Shown here: positions 1-17,600 of the stretch, in pieces | How positions within the stretch are numbered: position 1 is the first letter of the stretch | Layout of the letters: the number at the start of each line of letters is the position of its first letter | DNA from: Piper betle | Lineage: Eukaryota; Streptophyta; Magnoliopsida; Piperales; Piperaceae | NCBI GenBank assembly: GCA_033002965.1 | Contig: JAURVB010008380.1 | Span: 1 to 64,000, forward strand | Direction of reading: 5' to 3' | DNA length: 64,000 nt | Program-made: the position numbers and the translations under genes | The notes under the pieces: model-generated | Database searches by the model: none | Seen by the model: only the letters and a program-made list of their open reading frames with translations | What the model was told of the DNA's origin: nothing

Positions 1-1075
1 TATCAACATTGCTTCGGTTCGGTTACATTGTTAATACACTTATTTTAGAAAAAATAAGCCCGCATGATGAATTTTTCAGTCGAATGAATTCAAGTTGAAC
101 GTTTATTCATTCAAACGAAATGTTTGTTCATTAAGATGGGTTCATTGGGATTCATTAGGATAAGATAATAAGTAATCACATTAATTAGAATTCGATTAAG
201 AGGATTGCTATGTCACTACAGGTTATACTTCTCCCCATTTTTCGTTTCATTATTATTATTATCCTATTCCTATTTTCTTTTAGCCCTGGTACATAGACCT
301 ATTATGGATACCCGACCGGGGTTATGAACCACTAAACAAAAGTCTTCCTACTTCTCAATAAAACATATCGGAAAAATTCGAAATCAAGAAAAGAAAAAGT
401 AAGTGGACCTGACCCATTGAATCATGAATATATCATCTATTCTGATATTAAAAAATAGTCGATACAGATAAAGTTGTCGAAAGCGGGCGAGCTTTTTAGT
501 TCCTTGGACCGCGCACGAATTTGTCGATATTTCCGATTGAATCCTCTTCTCTTGTTTGTTCATAAATGCTCCATAGGAATAAATCACTATTCCTTTCTTC
601 CACCGAAAAGTATTTCTTTCGAATCACAAATCTATTTCAATATCTTTCTTTTTTATGATTCCATAACATAAAAAAGGACCCATTTCTATCTATATAGGAT
701 TTCGATATGGATATCAGATCATCGCTCCATTTCGTGTGCCTAAAATTTCCACATCGATATATCAGATATTTTTGTTCCGCCAATGCAACGGAGAACGAAT
801 ACGAGAAAACAACTTTCATTTTAAACCCCAATTTCCTATTTTATTTAATTTCGATTTCTTTTAGAGATAAGAACAAAAATAAAGAGCGAATTTTTTTCTT
901 CTGACGGATAAAGGGAAAGGGGAAAGGGGGAAATTTTCGAAATTTCTTTTTTGTTCCGCCCTCAAAAAAAGGTATATTCTGGGGTTTTCGATTTATCCGA
1001 AGGAAATAGAACTTCGGAAAAAGGAGACAATAACAAACAAAAAACAATCCAATAAAGAAAAGTAATGTTATATAG
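1..1075 (+). other. Plastid-derived DNA (NUPT), trnT-psbD spacer
   Basis: The sequence has the look of a chloroplast spacer and contains a recognisable psbD light-responsive promoter in the orientation of the psbD frame further right. It is therefore read as the trnT-GGU to psbD intergenic region transferred to the nucleus. It ends sharply at 1075/1076, where a retrotransposon LTR begins. In a plastid genome psbD would follow a few hundred bases later; here the last part of its leader is missing and retrotransposon DNA takes its place. Short open frames inside are spurious. The trnT gene would lie left of the window. Confidence 0.8.
394..443 (+). promoter_or_regulatory. psbD light-responsive promoter (AAG-box, -35, -10), relic
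   Basis: An AAG-box-like stretch (about 394-412, containing GTAAGTGGACCTGAC) is followed by TTGAAT at 417-422 and TATTCT at 438-443. This matches the layout of the blue-light-responsive psbD promoter of plastids, used by the nuclear-encoded SIG5 sigma factor with plastid RNA polymerase. In the nucleus it should not be read by that polymerase, so it is a relic that identifies the source of the DNA. Confidence 0.75.
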
Positions 1076-3901
1076 TGTAACACCTGGTTTCAGTTCACTC
1101 GTGAACTAACCCGGAAATGTTACCAGTGACCAAACCGTTCGCTAATCTATTGAATTCCGGTAAAGCCGGCCTGGATCTACCCTAGATGTCTCAAGATGGT
1201 AATGCAACATGCAAAGCATGGATGAGATGCTTGTGTTCTAACGTTGTCTTACATACATATCATGATATGTATACAAGTAAACAAAAAACCAAACAAACAA
1301 AAAGTTTGAAAGAAATATCCATTTTGAAAACAAAACGGACAACGTCTCCCCAAAGTACAATATAGGCCACCCTATTAATAAAAATGATATATATTTATAT
1401 AGTAATACAAATTGAAAACACCGTCTGAAACACAACATGATTTTCACATTCTAGTTATCTTCGCTCCGTAGCTCACCCTGTTCATTTTCCACTTTCCATT
1501 TGCATTCACATACAAAATATCTTTAGCAATTTACAAAATATCATTCAAATTCATTATCCACACAATTTAATACATCACCAATTACAATCGGCAGGTACAT
1601 GTGTGTGCAATTTCATTGTTGCTCCTCTGCAGTCTCAGACGATGCTCATTCCTTGAGATTCTCACCTACATATATAATAAAAGATATTAGTAATGAGTGT
1701 TATCCGGTCCAGAAATAACTAATAAGCAAATTGACACAGAAGAGCTGACCATCATGTTGAATAAAAACATCATATACTTTCTCAAGAACTCTCCTAAGAG
1801 AAAATAATGGGAGTTGTCGACCTCTGGCGACAACATCCCTTTCCATATCACTCTCTTCCTTGTCCATTTAAACTATCCCTTTGAGTGGGAAACTCATTCT
1901 CTTTCCTCTCAGCCTTCTACATCGTCCGTATTACTCCTTGCCCTGAGTACAAAGGCCAAATACTCTCAGGCATGCGCCTTCAATACCATTTTATGCCATA
2001 AAGTCTAGACATGTGCTGCACAACAATACCCGTAAATCTCCACACTTCTTCGGGTTTGAGGAACTCGTAAGTGGAGTTATCAGGATCCCTTAGGCATGAG
2101 TGGACGCTCACCAGTTCCAGAGCCCGCTTTGACAAACACACACCCTATCTCAAGACGCGGCCGTCGGTTTCCCTCGTCAGACATTTCACTGAAAATGCGA
2201 AAAACTATATATACATAGGCCTGGGTAGGGATTTCAATATAATAGGCCGAAGGCATCATGAGCTAGATCTGAGTTTGAGAACAAACTCGAGGGATCTCAT
2301 CCTTGAGGGTTATTAATCCAGAAAATATGATTAGCTTAATAGCTCATGTGGAGTGGGATACGATAAATCCACCACTCGTCCTCTTTCTTATTATAAACAA
2401 AACACGATAGAATGAGACAATAAATCAAGTGCGAGTCATAAACGGACCTGGTAGAAGCTCCAAGCATGTCCTCGTGCCTAGGCGGCGAGCTCCTATTCAG
2501 TACCTACACATCAAACTAAAAGCTAACGCCCACTAATTGAATGATGCATCAAACATCCTACAGCATACACATGCCACATATACATCAATCACACATAAGT
2601 TTTCCTACGCTACATTGCATTAGATTACAATAATTACTTAGTTTACCTAATTAGTTCTTTATCATCCATTTTAATACACTTCAATCAGGCAATTCATATT
2701 TTATTTTTATTTACAATAAAAACATCTACCACGTCAATTTATCAATTCTAACATGTTGTGCTAACAATCATCAATTTTTAATAATTAAATTAGAGGAAAT
2801 TATACCTCGCACCGTCGGTAATCAACAATGGCTAAGGTTTTGTCGCGCGTATCGAAGCTCAGATTCGGCGCTCGATGATTTCCGAAGTTCGATCAGGTTC
2901 GACTAGATGAGCTTGGCAGAAGATCTGGCAAAATCTAGCGAATCCAAATTTTGGCGATTATGGCAGTTTTTGGCGACTGTTGCTGACGGCGGCTACCAGT
3001 GGGATGGTGGTGGCATGGGGTACTATTAACAATAACTCGGTGAGCCTGACACGTCTACAATGTCGACGTGGTCGGTGAAGGCAGCGGCTCGCCAGAAAAG
3101 GCAAAACAAGGTTGTTCGCATTGGGGTGTGGAGATCCAGACAATGTGGGCGGCGTTAGGCTCCGCTCATGTCGAGGAAGGTCGTGGGATGGTCAGAGATG
3201 TTGAGGTTGCGATTGGATGGTGGTGGCGATGGCAGTCGGTGGCAGGAGCGTGACACAGTTGCAGCGGATTTGTCACGTTGAGGAGGCTGGGTGACGGCGG
3301 GGCGTTAGGGGCGGCACGAAGACGTTCTAGTGGTGACCGGCGGCGTCGATCAACCGTGGGGCGGCAATCAAAGGTAGTGTCGGAGGTGAACACAGGCAGT
3401 GATGTCAAGGGTTTGGGGAAGAAAATGTCGGGGTGAAAAGAAATGGTTCGGTGGCAATATCGTAAATAAAACTTGATTCAACTTTGACTCGAGTCAAAAA
3501 TAATAATAATAACTAACTCATAAAAATCCAATAAAATCCAAAAAATAGGAAAAAATCCCATAAAACATATTACACACCATAAAACCACAATGATCAAGTT
3601 TTATAACTAATGGTCCACCCAAACTCCCCTATATTGTGTCCTAATGCATTATTCGGCCTAAAAATAATTTTATGATCAAATACAAAAAAATACTGCATAC
3701 TTTCATATATTCTGATAACTCATTTCTCACCATCTTTCTGACGTTATCATCATATATTCAGGTACACTTGACCCTCATCGCTCATAACTCACGACTGACC
3801 TCAACTCAGCATGCGGTTCATGAAACTGACTCCACTCATATCGACGGTTAAACCAACTGGTTCATTAATGTAAAACTTTGAGTCGAGTCACGAGTTTTAC
3901 A
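1076..3901 (-). repeat. 3' LTR of a Tekay-like Ty3/gypsy retrotransposon
   Basis: Read on the minus strand, the unit starts TGTAAAACTCG at 3901 and ends GGTGTTACA at 1076, giving the expected TG...CA termini and about 2.8 kb. It abuts a polypurine tract (3902-3926), which makes it the 3' LTR. Its end is clearly similar to the LTR ending at 49926: both carry the GGTTCA/GTGAACC-rich block and the same terminal GGTGTTACA. A GC-rich block around 2950-3450 probably corresponds to the start of the transcribed part. No 5' LTR partner is present on the other side, because the element is cut at 4891. Open frames within it are not real genes. Confidence 0.8.
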
Positions 3902-3926
3902 ACCTTCCCTCCTTAGAAAAATTTCG
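3902..3926 (-). other. Polypurine tract of the Tekay-like element
   Basis: On the minus strand a purine-rich run (CTAAGGAGGGAAGG) directly precedes the LTR start. This is the expected primer for plus-strand DNA synthesis and fixes the orientation of the element. Confidence 0.7.
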
Positions 3927-8797
<4,871 letters not shown>

Positions 8798-9170
8798 TGC
8801 ACTATTTCTTTTTATTTTTTTAAATTTTGTCGTCGACCTACTACCGAAAATTTTGATGATAAATTAATTTGTCATTAAATAAGTATAAAATTTTGTTAAT
8901 AAATCTTAATCACCGAACTACATCACTAAATTTGATGACTTTTTATCATTACTTTGTCACTAAAATTTGGTGACAATTTACCACTGTATTTTATCAGCGA
9001 AAATAATTATTAAAAATTTGCTATCCTTCTACCACCGAATTAATTGGCTACCTAGGCTTTAGTACTGAAATTTTTAGTTATAAATTTTGGTGACAAAGTC
9101 ACTTTTCACCGAAAAGAGACCTATTTGAAACAGATAATTTCGGTGAGAAATATCTATTTTTCTACTAGTG
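8798..9170. mobile_element. Possible non-autonomous CACTA (En/Spm) element
   Basis: The right edge reads TTTCTACTAGTG at about 9159-9170, the inverse of the CACTAGTAGAAA end of plant CACTA transposons. Inside it are repeated subterminal motifs of the ACCGAA/TTCGGTGA type. A left end beginning CACTATTTC at 8798 is possible but weakly matched, and no 3-bp target duplication is seen. No transposase is present. Confidence 0.45.
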
Positions 9171-10053
9171 TAATTATTCATTACTAGGCATTGGTTTTAA
9201 CTTTTAATACATATATTAAAATGAAAAAAAAACAATATATACTAATGTATATTTATAAGCTAGGGCTATAGATATTATGTAGAGCTACCTATACACATAA
9301 AATTAGAAACCACTTTTCGTTAAAGAGAAGTAAAATCGGATTTCGCAGCTTCTTCGATGAGTTGGTCATATAAAGTAAGCTCAGATTGCGGCTTCGGTTC
9401 ATGTACATGAAACCCAAGGAAAAAACAAGTATATCATACAAACAATGGTGAAATATTGGTGATCATATATATATGGACGTAGTAAATTTTTTTAAAATAA
9501 TATATATGTGTATTAGTGTTCAAGGATCAAGAGGAGTGCTTGGCTATGCATATTGGCAACTGCACGAAAGGGGTGTTTGTGTGTAGGCGGCCAACAAGTC
9601 AAAGCGGTCCAGGTGCCCGTGGGCTCCATTGTCGGCATGACGGACCGTCGGACCTGGTTCGGGGTCTTGTCCCCCTCGAAGGAGGCGAAACCCGTTATTT
9701 TGACCGGGTCAATGACGGGTCTGACACGCCTCTCCCACCCTTGACCCGGACAAGCCGTCCCGCGAACCCGGAATGGTCAACTCACTTGTGTGGGATCCCA
9801 CCTCCTTGTCGTTTTTTTGCGGGGACCGATTAATTTATTTCCAAATAAACGTTTTAGTTGACGTTAATTGGTAATTACCCGATAAAAGTAACAAGTTAAT
9901 CATCGACTCACTTTCTCCTAGGACTTTTTTTTAAAATTTTCGAGCTTATTAATTAAAATTTTGTTATGACTTTGATTATTGTAAATGGTAAAAAAAAATT
10001 AGGAGCATGTTGTCCCGGATCATGCCTTGCCTTGCAACCCATGCCAGCAATGC

Positions 10054-10055
<2 letters not shown>
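9171..10055. other. Gene-poor stretch with a GC-rich island at about 9516-9830
   Basis: The flanks are AT-rich. The island has two overlapping open frames (9516-9833 and 9553-9744) without recognisable domains. It could be a decayed exon or transposon piece. I see no supported gene. Confidence 0.4.

Positions 10056-10096
<41 letters not shown>
10056..10096. repeat. (AT)n microsatellite
   Basis: Uninterrupted AT dinucleotides, about 20 units. Confidence 0.95.
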
Positions 10097-10098
<2 letters not shown>

Positions 10099-10649
10099 GG
10101 ACTTTATAAATTAATTATTATTATTTTTATAGAAACAATTGTACTAACTTGTGAAAAAAAATTCACTTATAAAAGCAAAATAAAATTAAAGATATATTTA
10201 AAGGTGTAACTAGCAACCAACATAATAAAATGATTTTTCCTAGTGGCGATGGCCTTGAGTCTCTCGAGTAAATGATCTTTGTAGTAATTTTTTTTATCAT
10301 GTCAACGGTTGCTAATACTAATTTTTCTCAAAAAATTCCTCAATCATTCTCTTTTAAGCTATGTGTATAAATAATTTATTGTAAAGTTTAACTCAAGATG
10401 TAACTATAAAGCCCAATATAATTGGGACATGATAGCTTATCACCATTCTTAATTACATAAGATTTTATTTTTTCATGAGTTTAACCATGAATAAAATAAA
10501 AGATTCCTTGAATAAATGGCACTAAACGGAAAGACATATATATATATAATCAGCATGCAGGCCAGCAGCTTATATCAAACAATCAAGCTACCATTTAAAA
10601 ATATATACTAGTATTGATTACTAAGTTGATCCATTGATTAATAAAATAG
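10097..10649. other. AT-rich, nothing recognised
   Basis: Simple AT-rich sequence with no open frame or repeat boundary that I can support. Confidence 0.5.
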
Positions 10650-11400
10650 ATGGAAAAATAGGCCAATTCAACTCGAAATTGACCAATTTAAATCGGATTG
10701 GGCGTGATCCGATTGAAAATCGAGTAATGGGTAAAATATTAAAATACCCTTGATTTTATATTAAATAAATTATTTATGTATGGGTAAAATGAGAATTAAA
10801 AGTCGATAATGATAGAAATATACCCCTTACTCTACCTCCACAGCCACCGCTCCTTCCCTCTGGTCATTCGCCTCTGCCACTCCCTTCGCCGTCGCCCCTT
10901 GCCTCCGCCCTCTCTCTCATTGGTTTGCCACTATCTATGCGCGTGGGACAGTCGGGGCTGATTAGAAGGGGGTGGCGGGGCGGGGCAGAGGCACAAGGAG
11001 GGGGACAAGGTAGGGCCGGCGGGGAGGCGGGGCGGGGTAGGTTGCCGGCGTCGGCGGTAGGGGTGAAAGAGCAGGGTCGGGGGTGGCATTCTCATCATTA
11101 AAAGTTGACCTCGACTCTGACTTCAGTAAAAAATAATAACTAATTTTAAATAATTTTAAAAAATCCAAAAAATATGAAAAAAATATCATAAATATAATAC
11201 GCATAATAATATCAAAATGACATCAATACCTAATTTTTATATATTTATGTTATGAATTGTCAAATTATTTTATATGACCGATTAGACCAATTTGACCGAT
11301 TCAACTGAACCGATTCACTGAACCAATTCTTGACCAATTCAATGACTCCCTCAAAAACCGATTTTGATTCCGATTCCAATTTTTGCAACTATGATTAATA
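10650..11400 (-). repeat. Decayed LTR related to the Tekay-like LTRs
   Basis: The arrangement resembles the LTR at 1076-3901. A GC-rich block (about 10850-11090) is followed by a GACTC/GACTT-rich line, then AATAATAACTAA and repeated AAAAATCC-type motifs (11100-11220), in the same order as 3290-3600. Terminal repeats of the ACCGATT/CCAATTT kind flank it. No clean ends remain. Confidence 0.4.
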
Positions 11401-14378
11401 ATGATACATATGAGCTTCAATTGTCCAAAATAAATTTATCAACTTTTCAAGCAAGTTTAATCAAAGGTTAATATATATTAATTGATTGGACAACGGTTTC
11501 AATATGCCGCATTTGTGCAATTAGTCATGGTTACTTACCTCTTCGCACAATCTCCATTCTCATCCTATGTATATTTTAACACTAAATAACTAATTAATAT
11601 CACGAGTTTTAATCAAGTATAGTTATAATTAAGAAAGCACTCAATGGCGCTTATCCCTAATGAAAGGCCAAATGTTACTAACATTGCCCCTTTGAAGGAT
11701 CATACGTTGAATTTCAACGATGCAAACTGGCTTCATCCATTAATTAATTAATTAAGAGTACTCCCTTCACTTGTAGCTAATTAATATCAACTGTTAATAA
11801 AAAAAGCTGTTCATGTGCTACTAGATTTTTAATACCAATTATGTAAATAAACAAAACTAACTAATTATTAAATAACCTAGTACCCATATGATCCTAACAT
11901 TTTTAAATTAAACTATTTTCTAATTTGAATAATTATATATGTTTTTGCATAGCTTGAACTTGAATTCAATTAATAATTGTGGAGAAAACATGACAAAATA
12001 TGTTGAAAAGTAAAACTTTTCTTTATAATTTTTTTAAGGCGTGGGGAAATTTAAGTCATTTTTTTTGTAGTGGTGTACATATAGTTCGTCCAAGTGGGTC
12101 GAACTAGGCTCAATTAAATTTTAAAATATTTTATTAAAAAATAGAAATGTATTTTAAAACTATGCTTGAGATAATAAGCATTAATAAACTTCATCTGGAA
12201 TAACCATACTCTTAAAGGTTTAAATATTATCGAATAAGATAACTTTCAATATAATTTGGGTTGATTACACCCTTACACGGGTAATTAATCAACCTAATTA
12301 ATTAAGATCCCCTAATCTCAATAGCATGCCTAATTAAGTTAATTCAAAAATCAATTTATAATCATAGTATAGGCCAAAAGTGATCTGTCGGCAATTGTAG
12401 GTTCATGCACTCCCCATGCGGCTTCCCGTGCCTTGCGTTCATGCAGCAGTGCCCTTTCATGGCGGCACAAGCCGACGACGAAGATACTGTTTATTTTCAT
12501 CAAACTTGATTAGTAGTCTTTGTAGAATATGCAAGCAAGCCGGCTATTGTTAAATGGGCATCTGAGATTAGGTGAAAATGGTTGATTAATCATGAGTAAA
12601 TTAAGGTTGACCCATACGTGGAGGAGCTATTAATTGGATTCCTTGGGATTCATATTCTAAGAGTTGTAGAGGGTTGCGATGATATAAATGTGTATTGTCA
12701 TTGCTGAGCTTGACACATATGCAGATGTGTTAGTATATTAGAATGGAGGCGATGATCATGCACTTTGATTTGTTAGACAGGATTTTGAGCTGGCCTTTCC
12801 AGGTAGGCTGGGAGCATTGTTCTCTCGGGGAACATGGTACTGAGCTTTCTTCAAGGTCATATATGGGGAGGTGGGAGTGGCATTGGTCCTTAAAAAATTC
12901 GTGCCTAGTTATTGACTTATTTTTATAAAAATGATACGGTACTCTGTCTTGTACTGACCTCCAATCGAATTCTTGAAGCTGTATATATATATATAGCATG
13001 GGTACAATTTGCATGCGTACGACATGGTTTTTAATACATTTAATATATATATTATATTGTACCAACTTGTTCTACCCGATATAATTTGTATCCTCTTCAA
13101 ATCCGGTTGATTTAGTTAAGGTCTTTGTAATATTTTAATTCATATCCAATTTTTTAATTTGAATTTTTTTCTTTAAGCCGGTCAGTTTTTTTTTGAAAAT
13201 TATTGCATTTTAACCAGTATTGAAGTAAATATTAATAACAAAAAAATATTTTTAATATTGTCTAATATAAATATTTTATTTAGAAATCTAGAGCCAAGTT
13301 CGATCTAATTGAACCAGATACATATCATATTGTATAGAAATCTAGTATGGTGGCTGATACAACATTAATTTAAAATTTACTTTGATGCTTCCTTTTTTGA
13401 AAAAAAGAAAGAAAGAAAAGTCGTTAGTTAATTATATGGCTAGATTTACTACCTAAGCAGTTCTAAATGGTGAAGATTCAATTTCTCGATTTTTTTTTTT
13501 GGTTTTTCTAGAATGAATGTAGATGTATAGATATATATAGGTAGAAATAAAGGGCAAGCTCACTGGCACTTTAGGATCAAATAATAACAAAAATGAAACA
13601 CCCCAATAATATTTAAACAAATACTAACGAAGATAGAAACGACTTTAGAAACAAAGCATGCGTTGTGGGTTCGCATCAAAAGACAAGGGAATAAATTATT
13701 TGTAATGGCTATCAGCTGCTGGGCGTCGGCTCCGTCTTGATTAATTAATCATATTATAAATGGTTCAAAAATTTCTGACACATGGTTCAACTTCTTGAAG
13801 TATCTTTGTTTGGGCCTACCAAAAAATAATTAAAATAACGACATGCTTTCGTGAAATCAATTATTATCATGGTTGTTAATTTAGCGAGTCAGCTAGTGAG
13901 AATTTGACGTCCGACTCGATTTGAAACTCGACATTTAAATACCGAAACTCGAACTCGAATCCTATGAGTTGAGTTTGAGCAATACAGTGTTTAAATTGAC
14001 TTGATTCAATTATAACTCGAGTTGGCGTAACTCAATTTGAATTCGACTCGATAATATAATATAATAATATACATAACATAACTTACCTACTCAAAACAAA
14101 TTTAAAATCGTAGCGAGTTGTACAACTTGAGAATTTGGGTCACCGCATGATACTTAAAACTATGGTCTTAATTATGCCCCTGATAGCTAGGGAAATTTGA
14201 TGGTAAAAAATTATTTGTTTCTTAATAAGTATGTAATTGAAAAAGATGACATCCCAAAGCCAAGAAAAAAATATTTTCTAATGATGAAAATTTTATTCTT
14301 GCTTTTTAAGTAAAATCAAATTAAAAAAAATAGAAAAAAAATATAAACCCAATAAATAGGCTTCTTGGTAAAGTCTTA
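11401..14378. other. Gene-poor AT-rich stretch
   Basis: No gene is recognised. The small open frames around 12730-13100 have no domain support. A motif-rich block at about 13875-14130 (repeated AACTCGA/GACTCGA words) looks like a decayed interspersed repeat. Confidence 0.5.
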
Positions 14379-14578
14379 CTCTAGGGGCCATCTCCCCACA
14401 ACCAAAACCCTAAACATCCAACAAAAAAATCAAGCTCCGAAATTCAAACAGCATAGACCTCGGTATCCTCCTCCTCCCGACCTCGGTAGGAACAGGTGCA
14501 CACTTTTGTGCTTTGCTTTTGTTGGTTGTGTTGCATTGTAACCTGAGAAGTAAGAAGGGTTTCCTTGGTCAGGTGGTG

Positions 14579-14690
14579 ATGGGCAGCAAGCAAGAGATGT
14601 GAATTTTTGTTGGATGTTTGCCTAGAGAGACTACTGATTGGCAGTTGGAAGATGCCTTCGGTCGATTCGGGAAAATTCTTGAGTCGCTGG
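14579..14690 (+). pseudogene. First-exon remnant of an RZ-1-like glycine-rich RNA-binding protein
   Basis: Translation from the ATG gives MGSKQEM, a TGA stop, then IFVGCLPRETTDWQLEDAF and GRFGKILES. This matches the start of the RRM domain of RZ-1-type proteins (RNP2-like IFVG, then the QLEDAF helix and RFGKI strand). These proteins carry an RRM, a CCHC zinc knuckle and a Gly-rich tail, and bind RNA in the nucleus. The frame runs into an AT-rich, intron-like sequence after about 14690, and I find no exon with the RNP1 motif downstream. A leader-like CT-rich, AACCCTAA-containing stretch precedes it (14390-14570). The in-frame TGA and the missing remainder mark it as a truncated gene copy. Confidence 0.6.
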
Positions 14691-14699
14691 TTGGGTTCG

Positions 14700-17600
14700 T
14701 TCTTACATTTATTTTTAATTATTATGATATTTTTTTTAATTTTTCATGCATTTGGGTTGGTAGCAGTTTTTTTCTTTTTTGCATTGGTGAGATTATGTTA
14801 TGATTAGTGATATCTTATCCATGGAAAAAAATTAGATGTTAGGCTTGGGTGAAAGGATGGCTGTAAAACTTAAGTAGTTATGATGGCATGGTAACTAGAA
14901 AACTTGATCTTGCCATTAGTTAGAAATATGAAATAGTAAGATTAGGAAAAGGTATAACTTTTGATAGAATTATTGCAGTCTTCTCTAGGAGAACTTAGGT
15001 TGTACTAACATACTAAACAACGATAAAGATAATTATTATACAGTGGGTAGGACCCCTTGTAGTTTGGGATGTACTTGTCACTAATTGTTCGTAAAGTTCC
15101 AATGCTAGATATTTAAGAACTTTTTCTGCTATAGTTTGAATCTAGGAAGATTTAGCACATACAAAAGACCAAAAAATTGAAATATATACATACACGTTTC
15201 ATGATTTTTATGGTCATTTTATTTATATAATATGTCCTATTCTGTGGATCATATATTTATGTGGTATATACAAGAATTATGCTTTATGATCTAAAATATT
15301 CATGCTTCATCATAAGAGTTTCCTTTCAATATTTTGTCAAATTTTCTTCCTCAAATGCTAGTAATTGTTGTTTAAAGCGGACTAGAATAGTTTAATGATT
15401 GCGTTTGGTCCGAGCGATACCAAACGATAAAGCTTGACCTTCTTGAATGACATTCCTCAGCAAGGAGTTCTTTTTCAAAGACTTTCAAGTTGAAAATTTA
15501 CCTATTTACTAGTACCCTTAAACTTTTGGTTCGATCAATTCATTGAATAGGTCTACCACATGACTTGAGATGACATACTTAAAACATGTTTTAAGTGATA
15601 TACGGTGACCCAAATTTTCAAGAATATTAAAATATATTTATTCTTTTTACAATTTTTTTTTTCTAATTTAATCTAACGTTTCACAATGGATGATATTTGT
15701 TAAACTTTTTTAGGATGAAATCTGGATAAAATCTGTATAAAAATAGATGAATGTTATAAAATATAGGCTTTTTATAACTTTTTTCAATTTTGGGTTCACA
15801 GTTCTTAGTATTTTATTTTTTTGAAACATATATTGTTGAATGATGTCTTAAGTATTATGTAAAAAAATTAAAATATGGTTGAAATTTGAAAATACCTTTT
15901 ATTATTGAGATAGTTTATATAAATATGTTGATAGACTATTTTTATTAATTTTAATCTTTATAATTATATGTTTTCTCCCAGACGAGCTACTTTCGACGTT
16001 TTAATCGAACTGGTTTCGAGCTTCTAAACGATGTAGTTTTAATTTCCCAAATGAGCTAGTTTCGAGCTCCCAAATGTATTAGTTTCAAGCTCTTAAAGAT
16101 TTAACAGTTTAAGTATATTCGAGTTCGAGTTGAACTCGAATAGCATCGGAAATGTTCGAGTTGATTTTGAGTATATATTCTCAAAACTCATTCAATCTCG
16201 AGTCGTGTTCAAAAAATGTCGAGCTATTCAAGTTGAGTTCGAACACAAGTTGAGCTCAACTTTCTTACTCATTTAACAACCCTAATTAGTATATCCTTGT
16301 AATTATTTTAGTTTTCATTATTTTAATTAGAAGGTTAAAATTAATGCATTTTCAGAGTTTATAAGTGGTGGAAGCATGGAACTGACCACTTTGTGACTTG
16401 TGATTTTAAAACTAATTTTATTAGATAGCAGGTATAAAAAAACCTAACATTAGTTTATATAGTACTTTTCTTGCTTGTAAAAAAATAGTCTTTTGTCACA
16501 AAAATTTTGTCTTAGAGTATGGAACTCTCTACGGTCTTAGTTTCAATCAGGATGAATCATGAAATCTCATCTTTGGAATTTGGAGTTTGGAGTCTTTCAT
16601 TGATATAGTCAATGAAAGTTTTTGAAAATTGGTCATCTGGATGTTATAAGGTTCTTTCCATTATATCTAATTTTTGTGAAATTGCAAATATTTTTACACT
16701 ATATATACTAGGCAAGATGTCTTGTCAAGCACAGTCCATACTGAATTAATTTTCATTTTATATACAATCTCTTATTGAATAATAAAATAAACCGTAATAA
16801 TTTAATATTTTAAATATAAACTGTGATTAACTTTAAAGATATATCTCTTTTAAATAAAAAGATGAATTATAATTATTTAATTTTTTTATTATATTTTTTT
16901 GAAGACATGTTAACCATACTCTTTTTAGTAAGAAGCTAAAAATTGCGATTGATTGTGTTCAAACCCGTGACTTTATATTATAAAAGTATTATTATTATTA
17001 AGAATTTGAGGTTAAGGATATTCGAACATGTGACCCTATGCATGAGGTGTTTTTATTTTATTTTTTAGATGTTTTTTGTATTTTGACTCGGTTGCTTCTC
17101 TTACTTTTAATCTCAGGCAAGTAATGAGTTTCTTTTTTATTAATAAGCGCAGATATTAACTTGGGTGGATAAAAAGTAGTTTGGTAAACAATGTTTATGG
17201 GGATTTCTTAAAACTTTAATTGAAATTGAATTGTTACTGATTTTTAAAAATTATGTCATAAATAATTGTTTTACTTATTGTTGAACGGTCAAAATACTTA
17301 AAATATGATGAAGTGTGTAGTGTAACATTCTAAAATTATATGATAAACTAAAACATAATGTTTAAGTTAACTTATAAACTTTTAGTTGGATACTAATTTG
17401 TTCTAAATGGAATCTCTATGTTGAATATTGTCAATTAAGTTGAGTAATTCTTTCTTAGGCTATGTTTGGTTAGCACGAAGAAATGTAAATAACATAAAAA
17501 TTTCAAATGATCAACTTAGTAAAATTGGTATATATATACGATACATTCATGAGAAGAATTAATATTTAATTTTATAATGTGTTTTGTGTTTAAATTAATG

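Noticed and set aside
1..1083. Short open frames in the plastid spacer
   Set aside because: The region is plastid intergenic DNA; none of the frames matches a plastid gene.
2958..3408. GC-rich open frames in the LTR at 1076-3901
   Set aside because: Low-complexity His/Arg/Pro/Ser content within an LTR and no domain.
10027..10209. Open frame rich in Ile-Tyr repeats (also at 48643, 57977 and 60641)
   Set aside because: These are translations of (AT)n microsatellites.
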